Source: Novosphingobium panipatense (lineage in GTDB: Bacteria; Pseudomonadota; Alphaproteobacteria; Sphingomonadales; Sphingomonadaceae). Taken from it: a stretch of 64,000 nt of DNA. The stretch lies in contig NZ_MSQB01000025.1 of the NCBI RefSeq assembly GCF_002149965.1, forward strand, positions 1 through 64,000. The letters are read 5' to 3'. Of the stretch, positions 25,768 to 34,517 are shown piece by piece. Both the position numbers and the translations under genes were made by a program. Position 1 is the stretch's first letter, and each line of letters opens with the position of its first letter. The notes under the pieces were generated by a model. The model searched no databases. It was not told the DNA's origin and saw only the letters and a program-made list of their open reading frames with translations.

Positions 25768-26478
25768 TCATCGAGGCGCTGCCATGGGCTGAGGATTCTT
25801 GCCTTCGACCCTACCCGAAATCTGGCCTCCCGAATCTTGCCCTCCCGCATTCTGACTCGCCATGAAAGCATCCAGCCTCTGCAACTGCTGGGCGAGCGGC
25901 AGGCGCCATTCGGCATCCTCCGGCGCCTTCTTCACAAGATCGACCCAGATCTCGCGCGCCTGCTTGAGCTGGCCCGACTGCGCCATGGCCAGCCCAAGGA
26001 AATAGGGCGGCCCCGGCGCCTTGAGATCGGCATCGGCAGCCTTGCGATAGGCATAGAGCGCGGGCGCCGTCAGCACTCCTTCCGAATGGGCCACCAGCAC
26101 ATTGCCCAGCGCCAGCCAGGACTCGGAGTCCCTGGGATTGTCCTCGATCGCGCCGCGCAGAAGCTGCGCCGCATCCACGTAGTGGCCGTTACGCGCCAGA
26201 CCGTCGGAAATGATGAGCCAGCGGTTGCCGGTGGGAATGCCTTCCTCGCGGAACATGGAGCGCGCTTCCACGAAAAACTGCCCCGCTGCCGGATCCTGCC
26301 CCTCCAGCGCCCGCTTGGGCGCGCCCGCCTCGCCCGGACGGCCTTGTGCGGCATAACCCGCCAGCCCGAGCATGAGCGCCGCCGCGACGATCTCCCGCCC
26401 GCCTTTCGGCACCTTGAACAGGACGACGATGCCCACGAAGGCCAGTATTGCCAGCAGGGCGACGAGAACCCAGGTCAT
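25768..26478 (-). CDS. ccmI: Cytochrome c maturation TPR protein CcmI (CycH-like)
   Basis: 236 residues: two N-terminal hydrophobic spans (residues ~3-22 and 31-46), then TPR-like helices (DGLARNGHYVDAAQLLRGAI, DSESWLALGNVL, PPYFLGLAMAQSG) and a low-complexity tail. CcmI/CycH binds apocytochrome c and presents it to the CcmF-CcmH ligation complex. The start overlaps the ccmH stop by four bases. It is the last gene of the ccm operon. Confidence 0.88.
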   Translation of the reverse strand: MTWVLVALLAILAFVGIVVLFKVPKGGREIVAAALMLGLAGYAAQGRPGEAGAPKRALEGQDPAAGQFFVEARSMFREEGIPTGNRWLIISDGLARNGHYVDAAQLLRGAIEDNPRDSESWLALGNVLVAHSEGVLTAPALYAYRKAADADLKAPGPPYFLGLAMAQSGQLKQAREIWVDLVKKAPEDAEWRLPLAQQLQRLDAFMASQNAGGQDSGGQISGRVEGKNPQPMAAPR

Positions 26479-26897
26479 CGTGCTTCTCCCCGGCGGAACC
26501 GCTTGCGCAGCAGCAAGGCTGCCAGCGCCACGATGACGAGCGGCACGGCAAAGAGCGGCCAGGTCAGCGTGGTGAGTTGCGGCGCATAGCTGACGTAATC
26601 GCCGTAGCGTTCGATCAGCCAGCCGCGAATTGCCTCCGGCTCCTCACCGGCAGCGATTCGTTCGCGCACCAGCGAGCGCATCGACCCCGCAATCGGCGCA
26701 TCCGAGTCGGCTATCGACTGCCCCTGGCATTGCAGGCAGCGCAGCGTTTCCATCAGGGCCTGGGCTTCGCGCTCCTGGGCCGGATCACTCAACTGACGAT
26801 AGGCGAACGGCGCGGTGGACTGCTCCTCCTGCGCGAGAACCGGCACGGCGAACCCAAGCGCGGCCACGAGCGGTACTAGCGACAGCAGCCGAGTCAT
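26475..26897 (-). CDS. ccmH: Cytochrome c-type biogenesis protein CcmH
   Basis: 140 residues: a signal peptide (LVPLVAALGFAVPVLAQ), a periplasmic domain with the reduced-thiol motif LRCLQCQGQ, and a C-terminal membrane anchor (WPLFAVPLVIVALAALLL). It is a thiol-disulfide component of haem ligation that reduces apocytochrome c. ATG at 26897 is chosen; both ends overlap neighbours by four bases (ATGA). Confidence 0.95.
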   Translation of the reverse strand: MTRLLSLVPLVAALGFAVPVLAQEEQSTAPFAYRQLSDPAQEREAQALMETLRCLQCQGQSIADSDAPIAGSMRSLVRERIAAGEEPEAIRGWLIERYGDYVSYAPQLTTLTWPLFAVPLVIVALAALLLRKRFRRGEAR

Positions 26898-27448
26898 TGC
26901 GACGCCTCCCGAAGTTTTTCGAGGATCATCGGCACATGTTCGGGCCGGATCTCGCCGATGTGCTGATAGCGAATCACGCCCTTGCCATCGATCACATAAG
27001 TTTCCGGCACGCCCGAGGATCCCAGCGCCAGTTGCACCTTGCCGTCGTCGTCGGCGCCGATGCGCTGGTAGGGATCGCCGTTTTCCTTGAGAAAGCCGTT
27101 CAGGGCCTCGCTGCTGTCGCGCACCGAAATGCCCTCGATCGCAACGCCCGCGCGCGCCAGCGCGCCAAGCTGCGGCGCCTCGACGCGGCAGGGTATGCAC
27201 CAGGACGCGAAGATGTTGACCAGATGCGGCTTGCCTGAGGCAATATCGGCGCTCCTGAGCCCCGGCCGATCCGGCAAGGCTGCCGGCAGCACGAAAGCCG
27301 GCATCGGTTTGCCGACCAGCGTGCTGCCCACTGCCCTGTCGGCGGGCCGATAGAGCCCGATCGTCACCAGCGCGACGAAACCCACGAACAGGACAAGCGG
27401 CAGCCAGATCGCCCAGGCGGGCGCCTTGGTGCGTGACTGCGCGTTCAT
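26894..27448 (-). CDS. ccmG: Thiol:disulfide interchange protein CcmG (DsbE)
   Basis: 184 residues: N-terminal membrane anchor (WAIWLPLVLFVGFVALVTIGL) and a periplasmic thioredoxin-like domain with the active site ASWCIPCR and the cis-Pro block GVPETYVID. It keeps apocytochrome c cysteines reduced. The ATG at 27448 overlaps the ccmF stop by four bases; the longer upstream frame belongs to ccmF. Confidence 0.95.
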   Translation of the reverse strand: MNAQSRTKAPAWAIWLPLVLFVGFVALVTIGLYRPADRAVGSTLVGKPMPAFVLPAALPDRPGLRSADIASGKPHLVNIFASWCIPCRVEAPQLGALARAGVAIEGISVRDSSEALNGFLKENGDPYQRIGADDDGKVQLALGSSGVPETYVIDGKGVIRYQHIGEIRPEHVPMILEKLREASQ

Positions 27449-29424
27449 GACGGGTCTTCCGATTGCGCGCGCTCCAGATCCGCCATGCGCCCGCGGCGAT
27501 AGGCGATTTTCTCCCGCGCGAAGATGCGGCGCAAATCGCTGGCGACGCGGCCGATCAGGGCAAGCAGTCCGCCCAGGGCGATCAGTACGCCGCCCAGCCA
27601 GATCAGCGGCACGAACGGCTTCCACCAGAGGCGCAGTTGCCAGCGCCCGTCATCCGCCTCGCCGCCGAGCACGGCGTAGAGCTGGCCGTTCCAGCGCGTC
27701 AGCAGCGCCGATTCGCTGGTCTGCTGCGGCGGGGCCCAGAAGCTGCGGGACTGCGGGTCGATCTGAACGACCTTGCCATGGTCGCCGTAGCGCACCAGCA
27801 GGCGCGCTTCGAGCGCGGTCCAGTTGGGACCCGCCATTGGCTGAACCGCGTCCAGCTTGATCTGCCAGGGGCCGACACCCGTTGCATCGCCGGTCTTTAT
27901 CGCGACCAGCTTCTCGACCGAAAAGGCGCTTTCGCAGCTCATGCCCAGCAAGGAAACGGCAATGCCGAAATGGGCGATCACCATGCCCCATACCGGCAGC
28001 GGCGTGCGGCGCAAGTTGCGACCCTTGAGCGGCAGTACGCTGGCCCAGCCCAGGCCGAGTGCCAGTGCGAAGCCAAGGGTCGGCAAGATTCCCACGCCGC
28101 CAATCGCCACCATGGCGATCAGCCCGGCGCCCACCAGCATGGCCGGGATCACCAGCTGGCGCCCAATGCGCGGAAACGAATCGCGCCGCCAGCGCAGCAT
28201 CGGTCCTATGGCAAGCACCACCAGCATCGGCACGGCGAACAGCGCGCCCATGGGATTGAAGTAAGGCGGCCCGACCGAGACTTTCGCGCCCATGGCTTCC
28301 GCGACCAGCGGATAGAGCGTTCCGAACAGCACGATGCCGAGAATGGCCGAGAGCATCACGTTGTTGAACACCAGCGCGCCCTCCCGGCTGACCAGGGCAA
28401 AGCGTTCGCCCTCGGTCACAGTGCCCGCGCGCAGGGCGAAGAGCGTCAGCGCGCCGCCGATGTTGATGGCCAGCAGGGCAAGGATGAACGATCCGCGCTG
28501 CGGATCCACGGCAAAGGCATGGACGCTGGTGAGGATTCCCGAGCGCACCAGGAAGGTGCCGATCATCGACATCGAGAAGGCCACGACCCCCAGCATGACC
28601 GTCCAGGCGCGAAGAGCGTCCCGCGCGGCCAGCACGCTCACCGAATGGAGCAGCGCCGTTGCCGCCAGCCAGGGCATGAGCGAGGCATTCTCGACCGGGT
28701 CCCAGAACCACCAGCCGCCCCAGCCGAGTTCATAATAGGCCCAGTAGGAACCGGCGGTAATGCCCAGCGTCAGGAAGATCCAGGCGCCCAGAACCCATGG
28801 CCGCATGGCGCGGGCGAAAGCCGGTCCGACCTGCCGGGTCACGAGCGCGCCGATGGCGAAGCTGAAGGCCACCGACAGGCCGACATAGCCGAGATAGAGC
28901 GTGGGCGGATGGAAGGCGAGACCGAGATCCTGCAGCAGCGGGTTGAGCCCGTTGCCTTCCTCCGGCACCGGAAACAGGCGTTCGAACGGATTGGAAGCGA
29001 TCAGCAGGAAGGCATAGAAGCCAAGGCTGACGAAGGCCTGTCCGGCCAGGGTCGCAAGGATCGTCGGCTCCGGCAGGCGCCGCTCGACCAGCGCCACCAC
29101 GCCGCCCGCCATGCCCATGACCGTGACCCAGAGCAGCATCGAGCCTTCGTGATTGCCCCAGGCCCCGGCGATCTTGAAGACCAGCGGCTTGAGCGAATGG
29201 GAATTCATCGCCACCAGTTTCACGGAGAGGTCCGTCTCCGCGAAGACCGCAATCAGGCAGAGGAAAGCGACCAGTGCAAGCACGCCCTGCACGACCGCCA
29301 CCGGCCTGACGATTCCGGCGAGGGAGGTCCCCCGCCCGGCCAGCGCCAGCGCGCCGGCCAGCAGTTGCAGCCCCGCCAGCGCCGCAGCCAGCCACAGGGC
29401 GGCAAGTCCGAGTTCGGCCGTCAT
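27445..29424 (-). CDS. ccmF: Haem lyase subunit CcmF
   Basis: 659 residues with about fourteen spans. The tryptophan-rich WWD haem-binding motif is clear (GWGGWWFWDPVENASLMPWL), with conserved histidines in flanking loops. It transfers haem from CcmE to apocytochrome c with CcmH and CcmI. It overlaps ccmE and ccmG by four bases each. Confidence 0.97.
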   Translation of the reverse strand: MTAELGLAALWLAAALAGLQLLAGALALAGRGTSLAGIVRPVAVVQGVLALVAFLCLIAVFAETDLSVKLVAMNSHSLKPLVFKIAGAWGNHEGSMLLWVTVMGMAGGVVALVERRLPEPTILATLAGQAFVSLGFYAFLLIASNPFERLFPVPEEGNGLNPLLQDLGLAFHPPTLYLGYVGLSVAFSFAIGALVTRQVGPAFARAMRPWVLGAWIFLTLGITAGSYWAYYELGWGGWWFWDPVENASLMPWLAATALLHSVSVLAARDALRAWTVMLGVVAFSMSMIGTFLVRSGILTSVHAFAVDPQRGSFILALLAINIGGALTLFALRAGTVTEGERFALVSREGALVFNNVMLSAILGIVLFGTLYPLVAEAMGAKVSVGPPYFNPMGALFAVPMLVVLAIGPMLRWRRDSFPRIGRQLVIPAMLVGAGLIAMVAIGGVGILPTLGFALALGLGWASVLPLKGRNLRRTPLPVWGMVIAHFGIAVSLLGMSCESAFSVEKLVAIKTGDATGVGPWQIKLDAVQPMAGPNWTALEARLLVRYGDHGKVVQIDPQSRSFWAPPQQTSESALLTRWNGQLYAVLGGEADDGRWQLRLWWKPFVPLIWLGGVLIALGGLLALIGRVASDLRRIFAREKIAYRRGRMADLERAQSEDPS

Positions 29425-29936
29425 CGTGTCGTTTCGCGCATGACTTTTTCGGCCTGCTCCCTGGTCATGTCCTTCATTTCGCGCGGCACATAGTTCTCGT
29501 CATGCTTGGCCAGGAGATTGTCGGCTTCGAACACGCCGCCCGCGCCCATGTGCCCCTCGGCCACGACGCCCGAGCCTTCGACGAACAGCGACGGCACGAT
29601 CCCCTTGAACCGCACGGGCACGCGGGCCTTTCCGTCCTCGACCGCGAAAGCGATGGTCACGCCGTCCGCCTCGGTTTTCAGCGAACCTTTGGCCACCATG
29701 CCGCCAAGCCGCACGGCCCGCCCCGATTCGGGAGGATGGGCCTGGATCTCTGCCGGGACATAGAAATAGCTGGCCTGATTGCGCAGCGCCCAAGCCGCCA
29801 GCAAGGCCGCGCCGATCAGCACGACCAGCGCGATCACCAGCAGGACAAGCCTCTGGTGTTTTGCCTTGATCGTGCCCTGAACCGTACCTTTCGCCATTCT
29901 CTCCGTCTGCGCCATGTTTTCAGCGCTTTCTTGCAT
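29421..29936 (-). CDS. ccmE: Haem chaperone CcmE
   Basis: Up to 171 residues: one N-terminal span (QRLVLLVIALVVLIGAALLA) and a periplasmic OB-fold. The covalent haem-binding histidine is visible in LLAKHDENYVP. It shuttles haem from CcmC/D to CcmF. Three starts are possible (29936, 29915, 29897); the first would overlap ccmD by 17 bases, the second would not overlap. The 3' end overlaps ccmF by four bases. Confidence 0.95.
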   Translation of the reverse strand: MQESAENMAQTERMAKGTVQGTIKAKHQRLVLLVIALVVLIGAALLAAWALRNQASYFYVPAEIQAHPPESGRAVRLGGMVAKGSLKTEADGVTIAFAVEDGKARVPVRFKGIVPSLFVEGSGVVAEGHMGAGGVFEADNLLAKHDENYVPREMKDMTREQAEKVMRETTR

Positions 29937-30060
29937 CGTCGCGGCGCTTCTCGGCGCGCTGCATCGACAGTAGCGACCAGAGCGTCATCGCCAGCGTCGC
30001 GCCTATGCCCACGGCATAGGCCGCCGCCACGAATGTCCATGCGTCTAGAGCCTCGCGCAT
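29920..30060 (-). CDS. ccmD: Haem exporter protein CcmD
   Basis: 46 residues: one membrane span (FVAAAYAVGIGATLAMTLWSLL) followed by a basic tail (RAEKRRDDARKR), the standard CcmD layout. It helps release holo-CcmE from CcmC. GGGAG lies eight bases before the ATG at 30060. The position between ccmC and ccmE makes the call secure despite its size. Confidence 0.92.
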   Translation of the reverse strand: MREALDAWTFVAAAYAVGIGATLAMTLWSLLSMQRAEKRRDDARKR

Positions 30061-30085
30061 CGGATCGCTCCCGCTTTCATGGTTT

Positions 30086-30814
30086 TCAGTACGCCGCGCC
30101 CAAGGCCTTGCGGCGCAGACGCGCTTCGGCCTGCTGGTTCGCAAGTATTGCCCGCATCCGCGCCAGCACGCAGCCCGCGAACAGCAGTGTGAAGCCCAGC
30201 ATCGCCAGCAGCAGCGGCCAGAGGAAGGCACCCGCCATCGCCGATTTTCCCACGGTGATGCTGGGGGCCTGATGCTGGCTGTTCCACCAGATGACCGAAT
30301 AGTGGATGATCGGAATGTTCACCGCACCGACCAGCCCGAATATGGCGGGCGCGCGGTTCCTGCCGCCGTCGGAGGCTTCGCTCGCCTGCGAGAGAGCCAT
30401 CCAGCCGAAATAGAGGAACAGCAGCACCAGCATGCTGGTCAGCCGTCCATCCCAGACCCACCAGGTGCCCCAGGCCGGACGGCCCCAGAGCGAACCGGTG
30501 ATCAGGCAGACGGCGGTGAAAACCGCACCCGGAACCGCACAGGCCCTTGCGGCGATCCCGGCCAGTGGATGACGCCAGACCAGCTCCATGAAACTGGCCG
30601 CGGCGATTCCCATCCAGCCCGCCATGCCGAGCCAAGCCGCCGGAACGTGCAGATAGACGATTCGCACGGTTTCGCCCTGGAGGCGTTCCGCGGGTCCGAA
30701 GAACAGGCCCCAGCCCAGCGCTCCGAACGCGACCACGAATCCGGCGCCCATGCAAAGCGGCATCAGCCAGCGGGCGATGCGCAGGAAGCGGGCGGGATTG
30801 GCAAATCCATGCAT
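30086..30814 (-). CDS. ccmC: Haem transporter/haem-handling protein CcmC
   Basis: 242 residues with six spans and the WWD-type motif WGTWWVWDGRLT, flanked by the conserved periplasmic histidines (VYLHVPAAW, IIHYSV). It presents haem to CcmE. It is the first gene of this operon: no ccmA or ccmB precedes it, so those ABC subunits must be encoded elsewhere. The next gene upstream is tRNA-His. Confidence 0.96.
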   Translation of the reverse strand: MHGFANPARFLRIARWLMPLCMGAGFVVAFGALGWGLFFGPAERLQGETVRIVYLHVPAAWLGMAGWMGIAAASFMELVWRHPLAGIAARACAVPGAVFTAVCLITGSLWGRPAWGTWWVWDGRLTSMLVLLFLYFGWMALSQASEASDGGRNRAPAIFGLVGAVNIPIIHYSVIWWNSQHQAPSITVGKSAMAGAFLWPLLLAMLGFTLLFAGCVLARMRAILANQQAEARLRRKALGAAY

Positions 30815-30933
30815 TGCAGTGCTTCTATCGCGGGCAGAGCAGGGAGCAAGGCCTTGCTCGGCGCCCGGCAGCTAATAATGGGCAAAGCCGCAAGCGCGAG
30901 GGCGATCAATCCAGCGATGAAAAAGGAAAGGAA

Positions 30934-31011
30934 TGGGGCGATTGATGGGGTTCGAACCCACGACCTCCGGTACCACAAACCGGCGCTCTAACCAACTGAG
31001 CTACAATCGCC
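30934..31011 (-). tRNA. tRNA-His (GUG)
   Basis: 78 nt. The acceptor stem carries the extra G(-1) at 31011 opposite C73, typical for tRNA-His. D arm AGCTCAGTTGGTTAGAGC, anticodon loop TTGTGGT (GTG) on stem CCGGT/ACCGG, T arm GTGGGTTCGAACCCC. CCA is encoded at 30934-30936. Confidence 0.95.
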
Positions 31012-31188
31012 ACACGGGAAATGCGAAGCCTGCGCCGCATCTTCCGAAAGTCTGCCCTGCCTCGCTATCTTGCGATCAGTGCGGAGGGCGCCCTTTGCAC
31101 AAGGTTGAGCGACTTGAAAAGCAAAAAATTGCCCTGGACCGAAACTCATGCAATTTTCCCGCCACGATCGCCCCGCTAAGGGTGCCAC

Positions 31189-31821
31189 ATGAAGGCTCCA
31201 GGCGAATCATCAACGGACATCCTGCTCGCACATCCGGGCGTAAAGCGCTTCCCCTCCTCGCGTCTGGACCTCTTCGTCCTGCGCGACTTCCTGTCGGGTG
31301 AGGAATGCGAAACCCTGTGCGCGATGATCGAGACGCAGCATCGCCCCTCCACGATCGCCAACTACAATGGCGACGATGCCTTCCGCACCAGTTCCACTTG
31401 CGATCTCTACCGAGACGATCCGATCGTTGCCGCCCTGGCAGACAAGCTCGCCGCCCTGTCGGGAATCGACATCGCTCATGCCGAGCCGCTTCAGGGTCAG
31501 CGCTATGCCGTGGGCCAGGAGTTCAAGGCGCATACCGACTATTTCGAGCCCAACAACGCGGACTTCGAAAAGTACTGCTCGGTCGCCGGGCAACGCACCT
31601 GGACTTTCATGATCTATCTGAACGATGTCGAGGCGGGCGGAGCGACGCGCTTCAAGGTGATCGACAAGCTCATCCAGCCTGAACGCGGCAAGCTGGTCGC
31701 CTGGAACAACCGCAGGGCCGACGGATCGCTCAATGCCGCAACGCTTCATCACGCCATGAAAGTCCGCAAGGGATTCAAATACGTGATCACCCAGTGGTAT
31801 CGCGAACGCCCCTGGGGATGA
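31189..31821 (+). CDS. Prolyl 4-hydroxylase-like 2-oxoglutarate/Fe(II) dioxygenase
   Basis: 210 residues, single P4H catalytic domain. Iron ligands H-x-D in KAHTDYF and the distal His near LHHAMKV; the 2-oxoglutarate Lys follows in RKGFKYV; WYRERPW closes the domain. Bacterial members hydroxylate prolines in proteins such as EF-Tu or act on small peptides; the target here is unknown. No signal peptide, so cytoplasmic. ATG at 31189 has AAGGG upstream. Confidence 0.9.
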   Translation: MKAPGESSTDILLAHPGVKRFPSSRLDLFVLRDFLSGEECETLCAMIETQHRPSTIANYNGDDAFRTSSTCDLYRDDPIVAALADKLAALSGIDIAHAEPLQGQRYAVGQEFKAHTDYFEPNNADFEKYCSVAGQRTWTFMIYLNDVEAGGATRFKVIDKLIQPERGKLVAWNNRRADGSLNAATLHHAMKVRKGFKYVITQWYRERPWG

Positions 31822-31850
31822 ACCGGGAGAGGTGCGACGCCCCTCCCGGT
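31822..31850. terminator. Hairpin between convergent P4H-like gene and sodC
   Basis: ACCGGGAGaGG and CCcCTCCCGGT form an 11-base stem with one mismatch and a seven-base loop, starting at the P4H stop codon. No T-run on either side. Confidence 0.5.
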
Positions 31851-31868
31851 CGAATCAGCGAATCACGC

Positions 31869-32441
31869 TCATTTCGGCGCGCTGATCACTGCGCAGGCGA
31901 TTCGGCCACCGGCGTTTCCGGCAGGCTGGCTGGTGTAGTCGTCGGGATCGGCATGGATGACGAGCGCGGTTCCGTCCGCGTCGCCCAGCGACTTCGCCCC
32001 GGTGCCCAGCGTCACGCCGGTATTGAGCACTTGTGCCTTGAGCACGCCGTCCGCACCGACATGCTGGTTCGGCATGTCACCGCCATGAGGGCCGCCCATG
32101 ACCATCAGGCCGTGCTTGTGATCACCGCCCGTGAAATGCCCTCCGGCCGTGGTGAACTTCTGCGCCGGCTCGCAAATGCCCTTCTCGTGGAAGTGGAAGC
32201 CATGATCGCCGGCCGGAATGCCCTTGAGATCGGTGGTGACCAGTACGCCTGCGGGGGTTTCCTGCAGCAGGACGGTACCCATCGGCTTGCCGTCGAGGCC
32301 GACGACCTGGGCCTGGAGCTTCGGCGCGTCGGCGGCAACGGCGGGAGTCGCAGTCGACTGTGCCAGCGACGATGCCGGAAGGACCGCTCCGGCCATGAGC
32401 ACGGCACCGCAAGCGATCAGGCCGCGGAAAGTATGTTTCAT
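31869..32441 (-). CDS. sodC: Superoxide dismutase, Cu-Zn family
   Basis: 190 residues with a signal peptide (CGAVLMAGAVLPASSLAQ), so periplasmic. Metal ligands and disulfide are visible: HGFHFHEKGIC, GGHFTGGDHKHG, HGGDMPN, ALVIHADPDDYTSQPAG and the second cysteine in GRIAC. It dismutates superoxide outside the inner membrane. GGAGAAG lies ahead of the ATG at 32441. It is consistent with an aerobic, oxidant-exposed lifestyle alongside oxyR. Confidence 0.94.
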   Translation of the reverse strand: MKHTFRGLIACGAVLMAGAVLPASSLAQSTATPAVAADAPKLQAQVVGLDGKPMGTVLLQETPAGVLVTTDLKGIPAGDHGFHFHEKGICEPAQKFTTAGGHFTGGDHKHGLMVMGGPHGGDMPNQHVGADGVLKAQVLNTGVTLGTGAKSLGDADGTALVIHADPDDYTSQPAGNAGGRIACAVISAPK

Positions 32442-32612
32442 TGCGCTTCTCCAACTGCGCGCCGATTGCCCGGCGCCTTTATGGTCCCGGCCGGTCCCGA
32501 TAAGCCCGAGCCAGGGTTTTTAGTCGCTGCGGCCTTCCGCGGTGACTGTCCGTTAACGATAATGACGGAAAATGGCTCCGAATTTCCAACGGTACGCCAA
32601 GGACATCGCATA

Positions 32613-32975
32613 GTGACCGCCCCGCTCGCAAGGCTCATGGCCACCCCGCCAAGGGTTCGTGACGATCGGCGCCGCGAGCAGCGCCATGCCGTCCGTTACG
32701 ACGCCGTTCTGGAATCCGCGCGAGGCGAGAGCATTCCCGTGCGATTGGCGGATATTTCGCCGCACGGATGCAATGTGCGCGGGCTTACGGACTGGCTTCG
32801 CCCGGGTGCCTTTATCGCGATCCGTCTTGGAAATGATATCGGCGACGATGAACCCGCCCTGCAGGCGATCGTCCGCTGGGTTCGCGGCGATGCCGCGGGC
32901 ATGGAGTTCGTCCGCCCCGTCCCTGCCGCCCGCCGCGACTGGCACGACCTGATGGATCTCGGCATCGAGGCCTGA
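32613..32975 (+). CDS. PilZ domain protein
   Basis: About 120 residues, a single PilZ domain: the c-di-GMP-binding RxxxR element appears in DRRREQRHAVRY and the second motif D/N-x-S-x-x-G in ADISPHGCNVRG. It probably senses c-di-GMP made or degraded by proteins such as the GGDEF-EAL protein at 17320. Three starts are possible; GTG at 32613 has AAGGA eight bases away, ATG at 32637 also fits, ATG at 32562 lacks a ribosome site. Confidence 0.85.
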   Translation: MTAPLARLMATPPRVRDDRRREQRHAVRYDAVLESARGESIPVRLADISPHGCNVRGLTDWLRPGAFIAIRLGNDIGDDEPALQAIVRWVRGDAAGMEFVRPVPAARRDWHDLMDLGIEA

Positions 32976-33022
32976 ACGGTTCGGCGCGGGTCGCCCGATC
33001 CGTCACGTTTGCTTCAGGCAAC

Positions 33023-33050
33023 AAAAAAGGCGGCCCGAAAGGACCGCCTT
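33023..33050 (-). terminator. Rho-independent terminator of rpmE
   Basis: Minus-strand AAGGCGGTCC, loop TTTC, GGGCCGCCTT followed by TTTT; 25 bases after the rpmE stop. Confidence 0.85.
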
Positions 33051-33074
33051 CTTCGCGTTCGTGACCGGATTCGC

Positions 33075-33302
33075 TCAGTTCTTCTTGAGCGAAAGACCGC
33101 CGAAACGCTTGTTGAACTGGGCAACGCGGCCGCCGTCCTGCAGCTGCGCCTTGCCGCCAGTCCAGGCCGGGTGCGACGTCGGATCGATGTCGAGAACCAG
33201 CGTGTCGCCTTCCGAGCCCCAGGTCGAGCGGGTCTGGAAAGTCGTGCCGTCGGTCATCTGGACGGTGATCGTGTGGTAGTCGGGATGGATATCGGCCTTC
33301 AT
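33075..33302 (-). CDS. rpmE: 50S ribosomal protein L31
   Basis: 75 residues starting MKADIHPDYH and including TWGSEGDTLVLDIDPTSHPAWTG in two blocks typical for L31. It has no cysteines, so it is the zinc-free (C-) form. It is followed by its own strong terminator and is separated from fabZ by a 132-base gap. Confidence 0.97.
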   Translation of the reverse strand: MKADIHPDYHTITVQMTDGTTFQTRSTWGSEGDTLVLDIDPTSHPAWTGGKAQLQDGGRVAQFNKRFGGLSLKKN

Positions 33303-33434
33303 GTCGTATCTCTCTTCGCATATGGCCGGTTCCGACCGGCCTGCTTCGGAAAGCGGCGCCCTTACATCGCTGCCCTTGAAAATGCAAGGGTCAAGGGGAA
33401 GGCACGCCCTCCCCCCGGGATCAAGCGTTCCCGC

Positions 33435-33887
33435 TCAGGCGTCCGCAATCATGGCGGTGAACTGCACTTCGCACGTCACCTTGTCGCCGATCGAGGCCTT
33501 GCCCCAGAACTTGCAGACCCGCGAGCGCTTCTGGATGAAGCCTGCGCGCAAGTCGAGCAAGTTGCCGGGCGTCACCGGGTTACGGAACTTCGCTTCCTCG
33601 ATCGCCATGAAATAGACCAGCTTGCCGGTCCCGGCGAGACCGAGCGATTCGATCGCCAGGATGCCCGCCGCCTGCGCCAGCGCCTCGATCTGAAGCACGC
33701 CGGGCATGATCGGACGACCGGGGAAGTGCCCCTGGAAGAAGTCCTCGTTGAAGCTCACGGCCTTGACCGCGTGGATCTCGTTCTCATCGAACGAGACCAC
33801 ACGGTCGACCAGCAGCATCGGGTAGCGATGCGGCAGAGCCGCCAGGATCTTCGCGGTGTCGTAGACGAATTCGGTCGGCTCGCTCAT
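33435..33887 (-). CDS. fabZ: 3-hydroxyacyl-ACP dehydratase FabZ
   Basis: 150 residues. Catalytic block NEDFFQGHFPGRPIMPGVLQ with the active-site His and, downstream, the conserved Glu in IEALAQAAG. It dehydrates hydroxyacyl-ACP in fatty acid elongation. It follows ompH by 18 bases on the same strand. In LPS-producing bacteria lpxD lies between the two and lpxA follows; both are absent here, which fits sphingomonads. Confidence 0.97.
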   Translation of the reverse strand: MSEPTEFVYDTAKILAALPHRYPMLLVDRVVSFDENEIHAVKAVSFNEDFFQGHFPGRPIMPGVLQIEALAQAAGILAIESLGLAGTGKLVYFMAIEEAKFRNPVTPGNLLDLRAGFIQKRSRVCKFWGKASIGDKVTCEVQFTAMIADA

Positions 33888-33905
33888 CGCTCTACCCGCC
33901 GTGCC

Positions 33906-34517
33906 TTAGCGGCCCGAGGCCGCCGGAGCCGGCTGCTGCTGCTGCTGCTGCGGCGCCGGAGCCGTCGTGTTGATCGAGGTCAGCGCGCCGTTGAGCGCGG
34001 TCAGGACGTCGGTGGTGATGTCCAGCGAGGGATCGTAGGCCAGCGTCTGGCCCATTTCGACCAGCATGTTGGCGCCGCGCTTCTGCATCGCGGGCTTGTA
34101 GAGGTTCTGGAGCTGCGCCTGGATCTGCTGGCCGACATAGGCCTGGTTGCGCTGGATCTGCTGCTGCTGGCCCTGCAGTTCCTGACCGGCCTGCTGTTCC
34201 TTCTGCTGGTAGGCCTGGATGCGGGTCTGCAGCGCGGCGTCGGGCTGCTTGCCGTTCAGGGCCTTGACGGCGGTTTCAAGGCTCTGCGCGTCGGGCTGCA
34301 GCGAGGTCTGCAGCTGGTTGCGGCGGGCTTCGAAGGTCTGGATCTGCTGCTGCAGCGCCTGGTTGGCGGTCTTGCAGGCGTTGCACTCGCGGGCGACGCG
34401 GTCGAGATCGACCACGGCCACCTTCGACGCGGGCACGGCCTGCGCCAGCGCGGGCTGGGCCAGAGCGACAAACGCCAGGCCCGAGGCCAGAGCGGCGGAC
34501 TTGAGAAGCATGTTCAT
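33906..34517 (-). CDS. OmpH/Skp family periplasmic chaperone
   Basis: 203 residues: signal peptide (ASGLAFVALAQPALAQ), then a long Gln-rich coiled-coil (NQALQQQIQTFEARRNQLQTS onward) and a low-complexity C-terminus with six consecutive Gln plus Pro/Ala. Skp-like trimers escort unfolded outer-membrane proteins to BamA. The start ATG shares one base with the bamA stop, so they are coupled. A short Cys pair (ECNAC) at about residues 45-48 is unusual. Confidence 0.87.
   Translation of the reverse strand: MNMLLKSAALASGLAFVALAQPALAQAVPASKVAVVDLDRVARECNACKTANQALQQQIQTFEARRNQLQTSLQPDAQSLETAVKALNGKQPDAALQTRIQAYQQKEQQAGQELQGQQQQIQRNQAYVGQQIQAQLQNLYKPAMQKRGANMLVEMGQTLAYDPSLDITTDVLTALNGALTSINTTAPAPQQQQQQPAPAASGR

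Noticed and set aside
27463..29493. 676-codon open frame antisense to ccmF
   Set aside because: High-GC shadow of a confirmed gene; low-complexity His/Gln/Arg-rich sequence.
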